Shown here one piece after another: positions 1 through 5,537 of a stretch of 7,378 nt of DNA. Position numbers and translations under genes: made by a program. Under the pieces are notes generated by a model. That model saw only the letters and a program-made list of their open reading frames with translations, had not been told where the DNA came from and searched no databases. Within the stretch, counting starts at the first letter, position 1. Each line of letters begins with the position of its first letter. The stretch is from an uncultured Desulfovibrio sp. (GTDB lineage: Bacteria > Desulfobacterota > Desulfovibrionia > Desulfovibrionales > Desulfovibrionaceae), in NCBI GenBank assembly GCA_900550745.1, contig URTO01000093.1, forward strand, positions 1 to 7,378, written 5' to 3'.

Positions 1-26
1 GAAAAACTTTCTCCAGAAAGTTTTTC
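1..26 (-). terminator. Hairpin terminator after phoU
   Basis: A 12-bp inverted repeat (positions 1-12 against 15-26, 2-base centre CC) of the form GAAAAACTTTCT/AGAAAGTTTTTC lies 19 bases past the phoU stop codon. The A/T ends of the arms supply a T run on the minus strand inside the 3' arm, so it can act as an intrinsic terminator for the phoB-phoR-pstB-phoU unit, and because it is symmetric perhaps in both directions. It begins at the first base of the window, so sequence beyond it may extend the element. Its core matches the hairpin at 7355-7378. Confidence 0.75.
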
Positions 27-45
27 CCTCCCCTCCCCCGAATCC

Positions 46-732
46 CTATTTCTCCCCATCCTGCGGCAACGTCCTGCGGTGCTTGAGGCTGACGCCCTCG
101 ACCATAAAATAGGCGTGCTCGGCGATGTTCTCGGCGCGGCGGCAAACGCGATCCAAGGCACGGGTGATCAGCACGATGTGCATGGACTCCCACGGCTCAA
201 GCGTGCGGTCGCCGACGGCCTGCATGAGCTTCTGGAAAATGTTCACCATCATCTGCGCGGTTTCATCATCGTAGCGGCTGACGGCAAGGGCGCTGGGGGC
301 GTCGCCGTTCTGGAAGGCGAGCAGGGCATTGTGGAGCATGGCGCTCGTACGGGTGCACAGCGCCCTGAGATCCTTTTCCACAATGGAGGGGACGGGCTTG
401 TCCGAGAGCGTGACCTGCTCGGCGACGACGACGGATTCATCCCCGATGCGCTCCAGATCCAACACCATGCGCACGACGCTCATAAGGAAGCGCAGATCGC
501 GGGCAACGGGCTGCGTGCGGGCGAGGATGTTGAGCGTGGCTTCATCGATCTCGTTTTCGAGGTCGTCAATATCCGTATCTCCGTCGAGCACGGCGGCTGC
601 GCGGGGAAGATCGTGATTCAATACCGCGATGGCGGCATCGTCGAGGGCCTGCTGCGTCTTGCTCCCCATGATAAGGAGTTTGGCGCGCAGGTTGTCCAAA
701 AGCTGCTGCGTGTAGTGTTCCTGATAGGCCAT
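46..732 (-). CDS. phoU: PhoU, phosphate signalling regulator
   Basis: 228-residue PhoU, close to the usual 220-240. It is a cytoplasmic all-alpha protein that connects the state of the PstSCAB transporter to the PhoR kinase and restrains phosphate uptake and Pho signalling when phosphate is ample. Two PhoU repeats are visible. The first ends in the acidic metal-binding signature around residues 92-98 (DLERIGD), the second around 194-205 (DRVCRRAENIAE). The start MAYQEHYT is chosen because AAGGAG (740-745, minus) lies 7 bases upstream. The frame stays open much further back into pstB, but that extension is arginine/histidine/proline-rich shadow sequence. It is the last gene of the leftward unit, 53 bases after pstB and followed by a terminator hairpin. 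The pstB-phoU adjacency is the usual one. Family assignment is firm. Confidence 0.96.
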   Translation of the reverse strand: MAYQEHYTQQLLDNLRAKLLIMGSKTQQALDDAAIAVLNHDLPRAAAVLDGDTDIDDLENEIDEATLNILARTQPVARDLRFLMSVVRMVLDLERIGDESVVVAEQVTLSDKPVPSIVEKDLRALCTRTSAMLHNALLAFQNGDAPSALAVSRYDDETAQMMVNIFQKLMQAVGDRTLEPWESMHIVLITRALDRVCRRAENIAEHAYFMVEGVSLKHRRTLPQDGEK

Positions 733-739
733 AAGGCGT

Positions 740-762
740 CTCCTTGGCGGAATGTGTTCCGC
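740..762 (-). promoter_or_regulatory. phoU ribosome site with hairpin just upstream
   Basis: On the minus strand the pstB-phoU gap contains GCGGAA-CACA-TTCCGC (762-747), a 6-bp hairpin, followed at once by the phoU Shine-Dalgarno AAGGAG (745-740) and a 7-base spacer to ATG. The hairpin abuts the ribosome site without covering it. It could tune translation or mark a processing point between pstB and phoU, but that role is inferred from position only. The rest of the 53-base gap shows no promoter. Confidence 0.4.
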
Positions 763-785
763 ATGTGCGTAATTGGGCGGGCGGC

Positions 786-1601
786 TTACCCGAAGCGCCC
801 GGTGATGTAGTCCTCGGTCTGCTTCAGTGAGGGGTTGGTGAAAATCTTCTCCGTCAGATCGCACTCGATCAGCTTGCCCATATAGAAAAAGGCGGTGCGG
901 TCGGAGACGCGGGCGGCCTGCTGCATGCTGTGGGTGACGATGACGATGCTGAGCTGGCTCTTGAGTTCGTGGATGCCTTCCTCGATGCGCTGCGTGGCGA
1001 TGGGGTCGAGGGCGCTGGCGGGTTCGTCCATGAGCAGGACTTCCGGCTCCACGGCAAGGGCGCGGGCGATGCACAGGCGCTGCTGCTGGCCGCCGGAGAG
1101 CCCAAGCGCCGAGGTGTGCAGGCGATCCTTCACCTCTTCAAAGATGGCGGCGCGGCGGAGGCTTTCCTCCACCTTGTCGGCGATGAGCGATTCGTCGCGT
1201 TCGCCGTTGACGCGCAGGCCGTAGGCCACGTTCTCAAAAATGGTCTTCGGGAACGGCGTCGGCTTCTGGAAGACCATACCCACGCGGCGGCGCAGGTTCA
1301 CCACGTCGAAGCCGGGGGCGTTGATGTCTTCCTTGTCCAGCGTGAGCAGCCCTTCGGTACGCGTGCCGGGGATAAGGTCATTCATGCGGTTGAGGCAGCG
1401 GAGGAACGTGCTCTTGCCGCATCCAGACGGGCCGATGAGGGCCGTGACCTGCTTTTCGGGAAACTCAAGGCTGATGTCGAAGAGCGCTTGGGAACTGCCG
1501 TAGAAAAAGTTGACGTTCCGGGCCGCCATTTTGGGCTCCCCGGAAGGTTTCGGAGCCTGGGCGCTGTCGAGGGTGACGGACGGTTCTATGGATTGGGGCA
1601 T
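786..1601 (-). CDS. pstB: PstB, phosphate ABC transporter ATPase
   Basis: 271-residue ATP-binding subunit of the PstSCAB phosphate importer. It sits as a dimer on the inner face of the PstC/PstA channel and hydrolyses ATP to drive uptake. Visible motifs in order: Walker A GPSGCGKS (57-64), Q-loop FQKPTPFP (Q112), ABC signature LSGGQQQR (168-175), Walker B VLLMDEP (188-194), D-loop SALD, and switch histidine in VTHSM (H224). The FQKPTPFP Q-loop and the C-terminal QTEDYITGRFG are typical of PstB rather than of other ABC ATPases. Three in-frame starts exist (GTG 1625, ATG 1613, ATG 1601); ATG 1601 is chosen because ATGGAGAA lies at good spacing before it, while the others lack a clear ribosome site. 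It lies downstream of phoR and upstream of phoU, separated from pstSCA. Confidence 0.95.
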   Translation of the reverse strand: MPQSIEPSVTLDSAQAPKPSGEPKMAARNVNFFYGSSQALFDISLEFPEKQVTALIGPSGCGKSTFLRCLNRMNDLIPGTRTEGLLTLDKEDINAPGFDVVNLRRRVGMVFQKPTPFPKTIFENVAYGLRVNGERDESLIADKVEESLRRAAIFEEVKDRLHTSALGLSGGQQQRLCIARALAVEPEVLLMDEPASALDPIATQRIEEGIHELKSQLSIVIVTHSMQQAARVSDRTAFFYMGKLIECDLTEKIFTNPSLKQTEDYITGRFG

Positions 1602-1641
1602 GGTTTTCTCCATGAGTACGTTCACAAAGGCCTATGTTGCT

Positions 1642-1671
1642 CCCCGCCGGTGATGCCGGACGGGGTTTTTT
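1642..1671 (+). terminator. Terminator-like hairpin facing right, upstream of pstB
   Basis: CCCCG and CCGG (1642-1650) pair with CCGG and CGGGG (1656-1665) around a TGATG loop, with one bulged A (1660), and six Ts follow (1666-1671). On the plus strand this is a textbook intrinsic terminator, but no plus-strand gene lies to its left. On the minus strand, the direction of pstB, the same stem is preceded by an A run and followed by AGCAAC, so it has no U-tract and would be a leader hairpin about 40 bases before the pstB start. It may stop antisense transcription, be a leftover of an older arrangement, or shape the pstB leader. Confidence 0.5.
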
Positions 1672-1772
1672 AGTCAAAAAGGGGCCGTGTCCCGTTTGGG
1701 GCCGGAAGGCTTGCGGGGCGTTTTTCCGTTCTTTGAATCTGTGCCGTCTGGGGAAGGGCTGCGGGGTTCGGG

Positions 1773-1791
1773 CCCCTTCTTGGGGAAGGGG
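1773..1791 (-). other. Hairpin just downstream of phoR
   Basis: A perfect 7-bp stem, CCCCTTC / GAAGGGG with a 5-base loop, lies eight bases past the phoR stop. No T run follows on either strand, so it is unlikely to be an efficient intrinsic terminator. As a 3'-end structure it could protect phoR mRNA after processing or reduce read-through into pstB. A second small hairpin (TTCCCC/GGGGAA, 1817-1833) lies inside the last codons of phoR. Confidence 0.4.
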
Positions 1792-1798
1792 CGCTTCG

Positions 1799-3610
1799 TC
1801 ATGTCCTTTTTTCCGTTTCCCCAGAGAGGGGAAGCGTGAATTGCAGGCAGCCGCCGGGGCCGGGTTCCGCCCAAATCCGCCCGCCGTGGCGCTCGACGAT
1901 GTGCTTGCAGATGGCAAGGCCGAGCCCGGTGGAGGCGGGGCTGCTGCGGTGCTTCTCCACCCTGTAGAAACGCTCGAACACGCGGGCTATGTCCGCCTGC
2001 GGGATGCCGGGCCCGTCGTCGCGTATCGTGAACAGCGCTTCCGGCAGCCCGTTGCCGTCGAGGTGCTTCCCGCCGGAAACCCTGATGGTGGAGCCTTCAG
2101 GGGCGTAGCGGCAGGCGTTTTCGATAAGGTTGCGGAAAACCTGCCCGATGAAGTGGGGATCGGCCCGCACGGCAAGGGCGGGATCGATGTCGGTTTCCAG
2201 CTTCAGGCCGTGCGGGGCGGTCTGCGGCTGGCAGGCCGTGGTCACGTCGGAAAGGAGGCCCGCGGCCCTCACCGTTTCCATTTCCATAGGCACCGCGCCG
2301 CTCTCGATGCGCGAGAGCTTGAGCAGGTCTTCCACCATCGTCCCCATATGCTGGGCGTTGCGGAGGATGGTTTCCGCAAACTTGGCGCAGATGGAGGGAT
2401 CTTCGGCGGCGGAATCTCGGAGCGTTTCGGCGTAGCCCGCGATGGCCGTCAAGGGCGTGCGCAGCTCATGGGAGACGTTGGCGACGAATTCCTTCCGTAC
2501 CCGCATGAGCCGGGCCATTTCGCTGATGTCGTGGAAGACCGCCACAGCGAGCACGTCATGGATGGCTTCGCGGGGCCTGATGAACTGCACGCTCAGGATC
2601 ATGTCCGGGCGGGGCTCCACTTCCAGCGTGATGAGCCGGGGCTTGTCCTGCGGCGCGGAAAGCAGCTCGTCGAGGGCCTGCTGGATTTCCGCCGCGGGGA
2701 TGACCTCCACGGGGAACTTGCCTTCCGCGTCCTTGGCCTGCGGGAACAGGCGCACGAGGGCGGGGTTGACCAGCCGGATGCGCCCTTTTTCGCCGATGAC
2801 GAGCACGCCTTCGTTCATCACGTCGAGGATGGTTTTGAGCTGCGCCTTGTTCTCCGCGATGGTGCGCAAGTGTTCCTCGGTACGGTCGGCCATTTCGTTG
2901 ACGGCACGGGCCAGCCGCCGGAATTCCCTGCCGGGCAGGATATGGAGACGGCGGCGGCTGCCCTGCCCGGCGGGGCCTGTGGCGATGCTTTCCACGACCC
3001 GGATCATCTCCTTGAGCGAGCGTTCCAGATGCGTCGAGAGCCCGTAGGCGAAGAGCAGGGCGATCAGCGTCGCCAGCCCGACGATGGCGAGCCACTGGCG
3101 TTCCGACTGGGCGATGCGTTCTTCCACATGCTTGAGCGGCACGGCGACCCGGATGAAGCCGTCCGGCAGGCTTCCGGCGGCGGGGAAGGGGAGGGCCGCA
3201 TAGACCAGATCCGTATCCAGCGTATTGCTGTGGCGGATGCTGACCCCGAAGCCTTCCCGCACGGCGGCCTCGATTTCTTGGCGATCCGCGTGGTTGTCGA
3301 GGTCGTTCAGGTTGATTTGTTCGGAGTCGGATTCCGCAAGGACGGTTCCGTCCGCGCCGATGAAGGTGATGCGGATGCCGAGCTCCGTGCCGATCCGGTC
3401 AAAGGCGGCGGAGAGCCCCTGTACGCCGTCCGGGGCCGCTTCCATCTGCATGCGGATGAGCGCGGCTTCGCGCCGGGCATTGCGGATGGTCTCGTCTATG
3501 CCGTCTTCCTTGATGTTTTTGCGGACATACAGCCCCGGGAGCACCAGCGTCATGACAATGACGGCCAAGAAGCAGAGGAAGAGGCGTGTCCTGAACTTGG
3601 TGTCGCGCAT
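1799..3610 (-). CDS. phoR: PhoR, phosphate-sensing histidine kinase
   Basis: 603-residue membrane sensor kinase that phosphorylates PhoB at low phosphate and dephosphorylates it otherwise. Layout: short basic N-terminus, membrane helix about 9-29, extracytoplasmic region about 30-171, second membrane helix about 172-192 (QWLAIVGLATLIALLFAYGL), a HAMP-like linker to about 250, a PAS-type segment about 255-365 (LDVMNEGVLVIGEKGRIRLV), H-box SHELRTP with phospho-acceptor H381, N-box NLIENA (494-499), G1 DDGPGIP (531-537), F-box VFERFYRVEK, G2 TGLGLAICKH (561-570). All catalytic boxes are intact. It is longer than the roughly 430-residue enterobacterial PhoR and nearer the Bacillus type because of the outer domain. 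Start ATG 3610 is one base after the phoB stop, with AAGGAG (3615-3620) inside the phoB end, pointing to translational coupling. Its role is called from family and the adjacent phoB and pst genes. Confidence 0.94.
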   Translation of the reverse strand: MRDTKFRTRLFLCFLAVIVMTLVLPGLYVRKNIKEDGIDETIRNARREAALIRMQMEAAPDGVQGLSAAFDRIGTELGIRITFIGADGTVLAESDSEQINLNDLDNHADRQEIEAAVREGFGVSIRHSNTLDTDLVYAALPFPAAGSLPDGFIRVAVPLKHVEERIAQSERQWLAIVGLATLIALLFAYGLSTHLERSLKEMIRVVESIATGPAGQGSRRRLHILPGREFRRLARAVNEMADRTEEHLRTIAENKAQLKTILDVMNEGVLVIGEKGRIRLVNPALVRLFPQAKDAEGKFPVEVIPAAEIQQALDELLSAPQDKPRLITLEVEPRPDMILSVQFIRPREAIHDVLAVAVFHDISEMARLMRVRKEFVANVSHELRTPLTAIAGYAETLRDSAAEDPSICAKFAETILRNAQHMGTMVEDLLKLSRIESGAVPMEMETVRAAGLLSDVTTACQPQTAPHGLKLETDIDPALAVRADPHFIGQVFRNLIENACRYAPEGSTIRVSGGKHLDGNGLPEALFTIRDDGPGIPQADIARVFERFYRVEKHRSSPASTGLGLAICKHIVERHGGRIWAEPGPGGCLQFTLPLSGETEKRT

Positions 3611-3611
3611 G

Positions 3612-4298
3612 TTACTCCTTGCAGCGGTAGCCTACGCCGCGCACTGTTTCGATGATTTCGGCCGCGTCCCCGAGCTTGTTGCGCAGGCGGCGGATGTGGG
3701 TGTCCACCGTACGGGCGTAGCCTTCAAACTGATAGCCCCAAACCGCCGCGAGCAGTTCCTCGCGCGTGCGGACGCGCCCGGCGTTGCGCAGCAGATCCTC
3801 TATGAGGCGGAACTCCGTAGCCGTAAGCTCGACCTCATGGCCGAGCACCGTGACCTTATGGGCGGCGGGATCGACGCTGACCCCGTGGCGCGTGAGCACC
3901 GGGTTGCTTTCCACCATGACCTGGCGCCGCAGGATGGCGCGGATGCGGAGCAGCAGTTCCCGGATGTTGAAGGGCTTGACCACATAGTCGTCCGCCCCCA
4001 GCTCGAAGCCGAGGATGCGATCCACGTCTTCGCCGCGCGCGGTCAGCATGATGATGGGGATGCGCACCGTGCCGGCGTCGCGTTCGAGTTCGCGGCAGAC
4101 CGCAAGCCCGTCCATTTTCGGCAGCATGAGGTCAAGCAGGATGAGATCCGGCTTGCGGGAGCGGGCCAGATCCAACCCTTCCTTGCCGTCCGCTGCCTGA
4201 ACGGTGGCGTAGCCTTCCTTTTCCAGATTGTAGGCGAGCAGTTCGCGGATGTCCTGCTCGTCCTCGACGATGAGAATGGTGGCTGATTCGCTGATCAT
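3612..4298 (-). CDS. phoB: PhoB, phosphate regulon response regulator
   Basis: 228-residue OmpR-class response regulator, almost the length of E. coli PhoB (229). The receiver domain (about 7-125) shows the acidic pocket E12-D13 (VEDE), phospho-acceptor D56 in LILLDLMLP, switch T86 in MLTARGE and K108 in DDYVVKPF. The winged-helix DNA-binding domain (about 130-226) contains the recognition helix ARTVDTHIRRLRNKLG (195-210) and ends ETVRGVGYRCKE. Phosphorylated PhoB dimers bind tandem Pho-box repeats and recruit RNA polymerase. Start ATG 4298 is chosen because AAGGAA (4305-4310, minus) lies 6 bases upstream and the receiver fold begins directly; the open frame reaches back to 4403 through the promoter. 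First gene of the leftward unit, one base before phoR. Probable Pho boxes at 4346-4374 suggest autoactivation. Confidence 0.96.
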   Translation of the reverse strand: MISESATILIVEDEQDIRELLAYNLEKEGYATVQAADGKEGLDLARSRKPDLILLDLMLPKMDGLAVCRELERDAGTVRIPIIMLTARGEDVDRILGFELGADDYVVKPFNIRELLLRIRAILRRQVMVESNPVLTRHGVSVDPAAHKVTVLGHEVELTATEFRLIEDLLRNAGRVRTREELLAAVWGYQFEGYARTVDTHIRRLRNKLGDAAEIIETVRGVGYRCKE

Positions 4299-4329
4299 GG
4301 TTGATTCCTTGTTGCAGTCTCGCTGAATG

Positions 4330-4374
4330 GTTCTATTTGCGGCGGGTGACGGGAACATGAAGCGATTGTGACAA
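4330..4374 (-). promoter_or_regulatory. Pho box and -10 for phoB
   Basis: On the minus strand three 7-base units recur every 11 bases: TTGTCAC (4374-4368), GCTTCAT (4363-4357) and CCGTCAC (4352-4346). They match the enterobacterial Pho-box unit CTGTCAT at 5, 4 and 5 of 7 positions. Exactly 10 bases after the last unit is TAGAAC (4335-4330), 4 of 6 against TATAAT. The start site would fall near 4323, leaving a leader of about 25 bases before the phoB ATG. The repeats and spacing are read directly; PhoB binding is inferred. The first unit overlaps a perfect 11-base palindrome ATTGTGACAAT (4365-4375). Confidence 0.6.
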
Positions 4375-4396
4375 TTCCGTGGCGATAAATCTTTCT

Positions 4397-4452
4397 TCGT
4401 CACCTGCGTTTCGGTTTTCCGTCATCGTTTTGACACGAAGCCGCCCTATTTT
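4397..4452 (+). promoter_or_regulatory. Pho box and -10 for pstS
   Basis: CCGTCAT (4419-4425, 6 of 7 to CTGTCAT) and TTGACAC (4430-4436, 4 of 7) are 11 bases apart. A further unit TCGTCAC (4397-4403) is two 11-base steps upstream, with a degenerate unit (GTTTCGG) between. Ten bases after TTGACAC comes TATTTT (4447-4452) as -10, the same spacing and, from memory, the same hexamer as at the E. coli pstS promoter. TTGACA alone looks like a sigma70 -35, but it is only 11 bases from the -10, so activator-dependent use is the better reading. The leader would be about 55-60 bases and includes a small CCGGG/CCCGG hairpin (4462-4478). Confidence 0.65.
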
Positions 4453-4515
4453 CCAGCTTGTCCGGGCGGTCGTCCCGGCCGTTCGTTGCAAACCGAAAAA
4501 ACGGAGTTCATGCAG

Positions 4516-5337
4516 ATGAAACGCATTGTTTTGGCTTCCCTTCTGGCCCTGTCCTGCCTTCTGCCCGCCCAGGCGAAGGCCGCCGACGAAATCGTCGTCA
4601 ACGGTTCCACCACCGTGCTGCCCATCATGCAGAAGGTGTCCGAAGCCTATATGGCGGCCAACCCCAACGTGCAGATTGCGCTTTCCGGCGGCGGCTCCGG
4701 CAACGGCATCAAGGCCCTGCTCGACGGGCTGGCCAACATCGCCATGTCTTCCCGCGACATCAAGGGCAGTGAAAAGGAACTGGCCGCCAAGAAGGGCATC
4801 AACCCCGTCCGTACCGCCGTTGCGGTCGATGCGCTCGTTCCGGTCGTGAATCCCAAGAACCCGATCACCGAACTCAGCCTGAGCCAGCTCAAGGACATCT
4901 ATACCGGCAAGATCACCAACTGGAAGGAAGTGGGCGGCGCCGACGCCAACATTGTGGTCGTGTCCCGCGATACGTCCTCCGGCACCTACGAAACGTGGGA
5001 AGAGCTGGTCATGAAGAAGGCCAAGGTCATGCCCAAGGCCCTGCTTCAGGCTTCCAACGGCGCGGTCGAACAGGTTGTCGCCAAGAACCCCAACGCCATT
5101 GGCTACGTGGGCCTCGGCTACCTCGCCCCGAGCATCAAGGGCCTGCACATCGGCAAGGTTGCGGCTTCCGCCGAAACCGCGCTTTCCAAGGAATGGCCCC
5201 TCAGCCGCGAACTGTATGTGTTCACCAACGGCGAGCCCTCCGGCGCTTCCGGTGCGCTCATAAAGTACATCCTCGACCCCGCCAAGGGCCAGAAGGCCGT
5301 GAAGGAAGTCGGTTTCGTGCCGCTGGCGAAGAAGTAG
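4516..5337 (+). CDS. pstS: PstS, periplasmic phosphate-binding protein
   Basis: 273-residue substrate-binding protein that captures inorganic phosphate in the periplasm and hands it to PstC/PstA. A Sec signal peptide (basic MKR, hydrophobic core, probable cut after AKA at residue 22) precedes the mature part; the lone Cys14 is not in a good lipobox. Phosphate-contact motifs are present: GSTTV (30-34), GGGSGNG (58-64), SSRDIKG (78-84) and SRDTSSGTYE (150-159). The length fits the short PstS subfamily rather than the roughly 346-residue E. coli type. Start ATG 4516 is chosen because ACGGAG (4501-4506) sits 9 bases upstream; ATG 4510 is only 3 bases from it, and the TTG at 4486 lacks a site. Codon use is visibly more restricted (AAG, CTG, GGC, ATC) than in neighbours, as expected for an abundant protein. 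Heads pstS-pstC-pstA. Confidence 0.96.
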   Translation: MKRIVLASLLALSCLLPAQAKAADEIVVNGSTTVLPIMQKVSEAYMAANPNVQIALSGGGSGNGIKALLDGLANIAMSSRDIKGSEKELAAKKGINPVRTAVAVDALVPVVNPKNPITELSLSQLKDIYTGKITNWKEVGGADANIVVVSRDTSSGTYETWEELVMKKAKVMPKALLQASNGAVEQVVAKNPNAIGYVGLGYLAPSIKGLHIGKVAASAETALSKEWPLSRELYVFTNGEPSGASGALIKYILDPAKGQKAVKEVGFVPLAKK

Positions 5338-5537
5338 GCCCAGTGGGGAGGAGCCTGAAAAAGGCCCTTCCCCTCTTCCTTCCCCAGCGGGTTACGGCTG
5401 GGGAAGGAAGGGTTGCGTGAAGCCAAGAAGAACAGCATGGCGGCTCCTTGATAAGGAAAAGGGGCCCCTGAGCCGCAGCGGACACGCAGCGGCGAGCGGC
5501 GCGGAACACAGCGCCCCAGAAGAGAAACGGAGACTCC
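5338..5537 (+). other. pstS-pstC intergenic leader, no gene seen
   Basis: This 200-base spacer is long for an operon. Besides the strong hairpin at 5373-5412 it contains a possible second structure, where GCGGCTC (5440-5446) can pair with GAGCCGC (5470-5476), with an inner CCTT-GAT-AAGG and the palindrome AGGGGCCCCT (5460-5469). GCAGCGG occurs twice 11 bases apart (5475-5481, 5486-5492). The pstC ribosome site GGAG (5529-5532) is at the end. I see no coding sequence with recognisable content and no clear promoter. Confidence 0.5.
5373..5412 (+). other. Strong hairpin between pstS and pstC
   Basis: CTTCCTTCCCCAGC (5375-5388) pairs perfectly over 14 bp with GCTGGGGAAGGAAG (5397-5410), 8-base loop GGGTTACG; one G-U and one C-G pair extend it to 5373-5412. 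It begins 36 bases after the pstS stop. No U-tract follows (GGTTGCGTG), so full intrinsic termination is unlikely. Such hairpins behind genes for abundant binding proteins often block 3' exonucleases or cause partial termination, so that the binding protein is made in excess over the membrane subunits. That role is inferred here. Confidence 0.65.

Larger units (their letters stand above)
1602..1798. other. phoR-pstB intergenic region, no gene seen
   Basis: This 197-base gap contains no convincing coding sequence. It holds two hairpins (1773-1791 and 1642-1671, listed separately), repeated GGGGAAGG runs and a T/A tract around 1666-1680. I looked on the minus strand for GTCA repeats at 11-base spacing that would mark a separate PhoB promoter for pstB-phoU and found none. 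I also found no good -35/-10 pair. The simplest reading is that pstB and phoU are transcribed through from phoBR, with RNA structure in the gap setting their level. Confidence 0.5.

Noticed and set aside
79..810. Plus-strand open frame opposite phoU
   Set aside because: Mirror of the phoU reading frame; its composition is typical of antisense GC-rich frames and PhoU on the minus strand is complete.
733..1074. N-terminal extension of phoU by about 114 codons into pstB
   Set aside because: The extra part is Arg/His/Pro-rich, overlaps pstB in another frame and matches nothing in PhoU; a proper ribosome site precedes the ATG at 732.
1676..1710. Possible leftward terminator ending in TTTTT at 1680-1676 in the phoR-pstB gap
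   Set aside because: The GGCCCC blocks before the T run are direct repeats, not inverted; only 3-bp stems can be drawn, too weak to call.
1634..3655. Plus-strand open frame of 673 codons opposite phoR, longer than phoR itself
   Set aside because: It is an antisense shadow of a GC-rich gene: rich in Gly, Arg, His, Asp and Glu, with no recognisable domain or ribosome site, while the opposite strand encodes an intact histidine kinase with every catalytic box.
3225..4286. Plus-strand open frame spanning the ends of phoR and phoB
   Set aside because: It crosses two well-defined genes on the other strand and has shadow-type composition, so it is not a separate gene.
4430..4452. TTGACA read as an ordinary sigma70 -35 for pstS
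   Set aside because: It lies only 11 bases from the TATTTT -10, far from the usual 17, and no TATAAT-like hexamer lies at the right distance; it fits better as a Pho-box unit.
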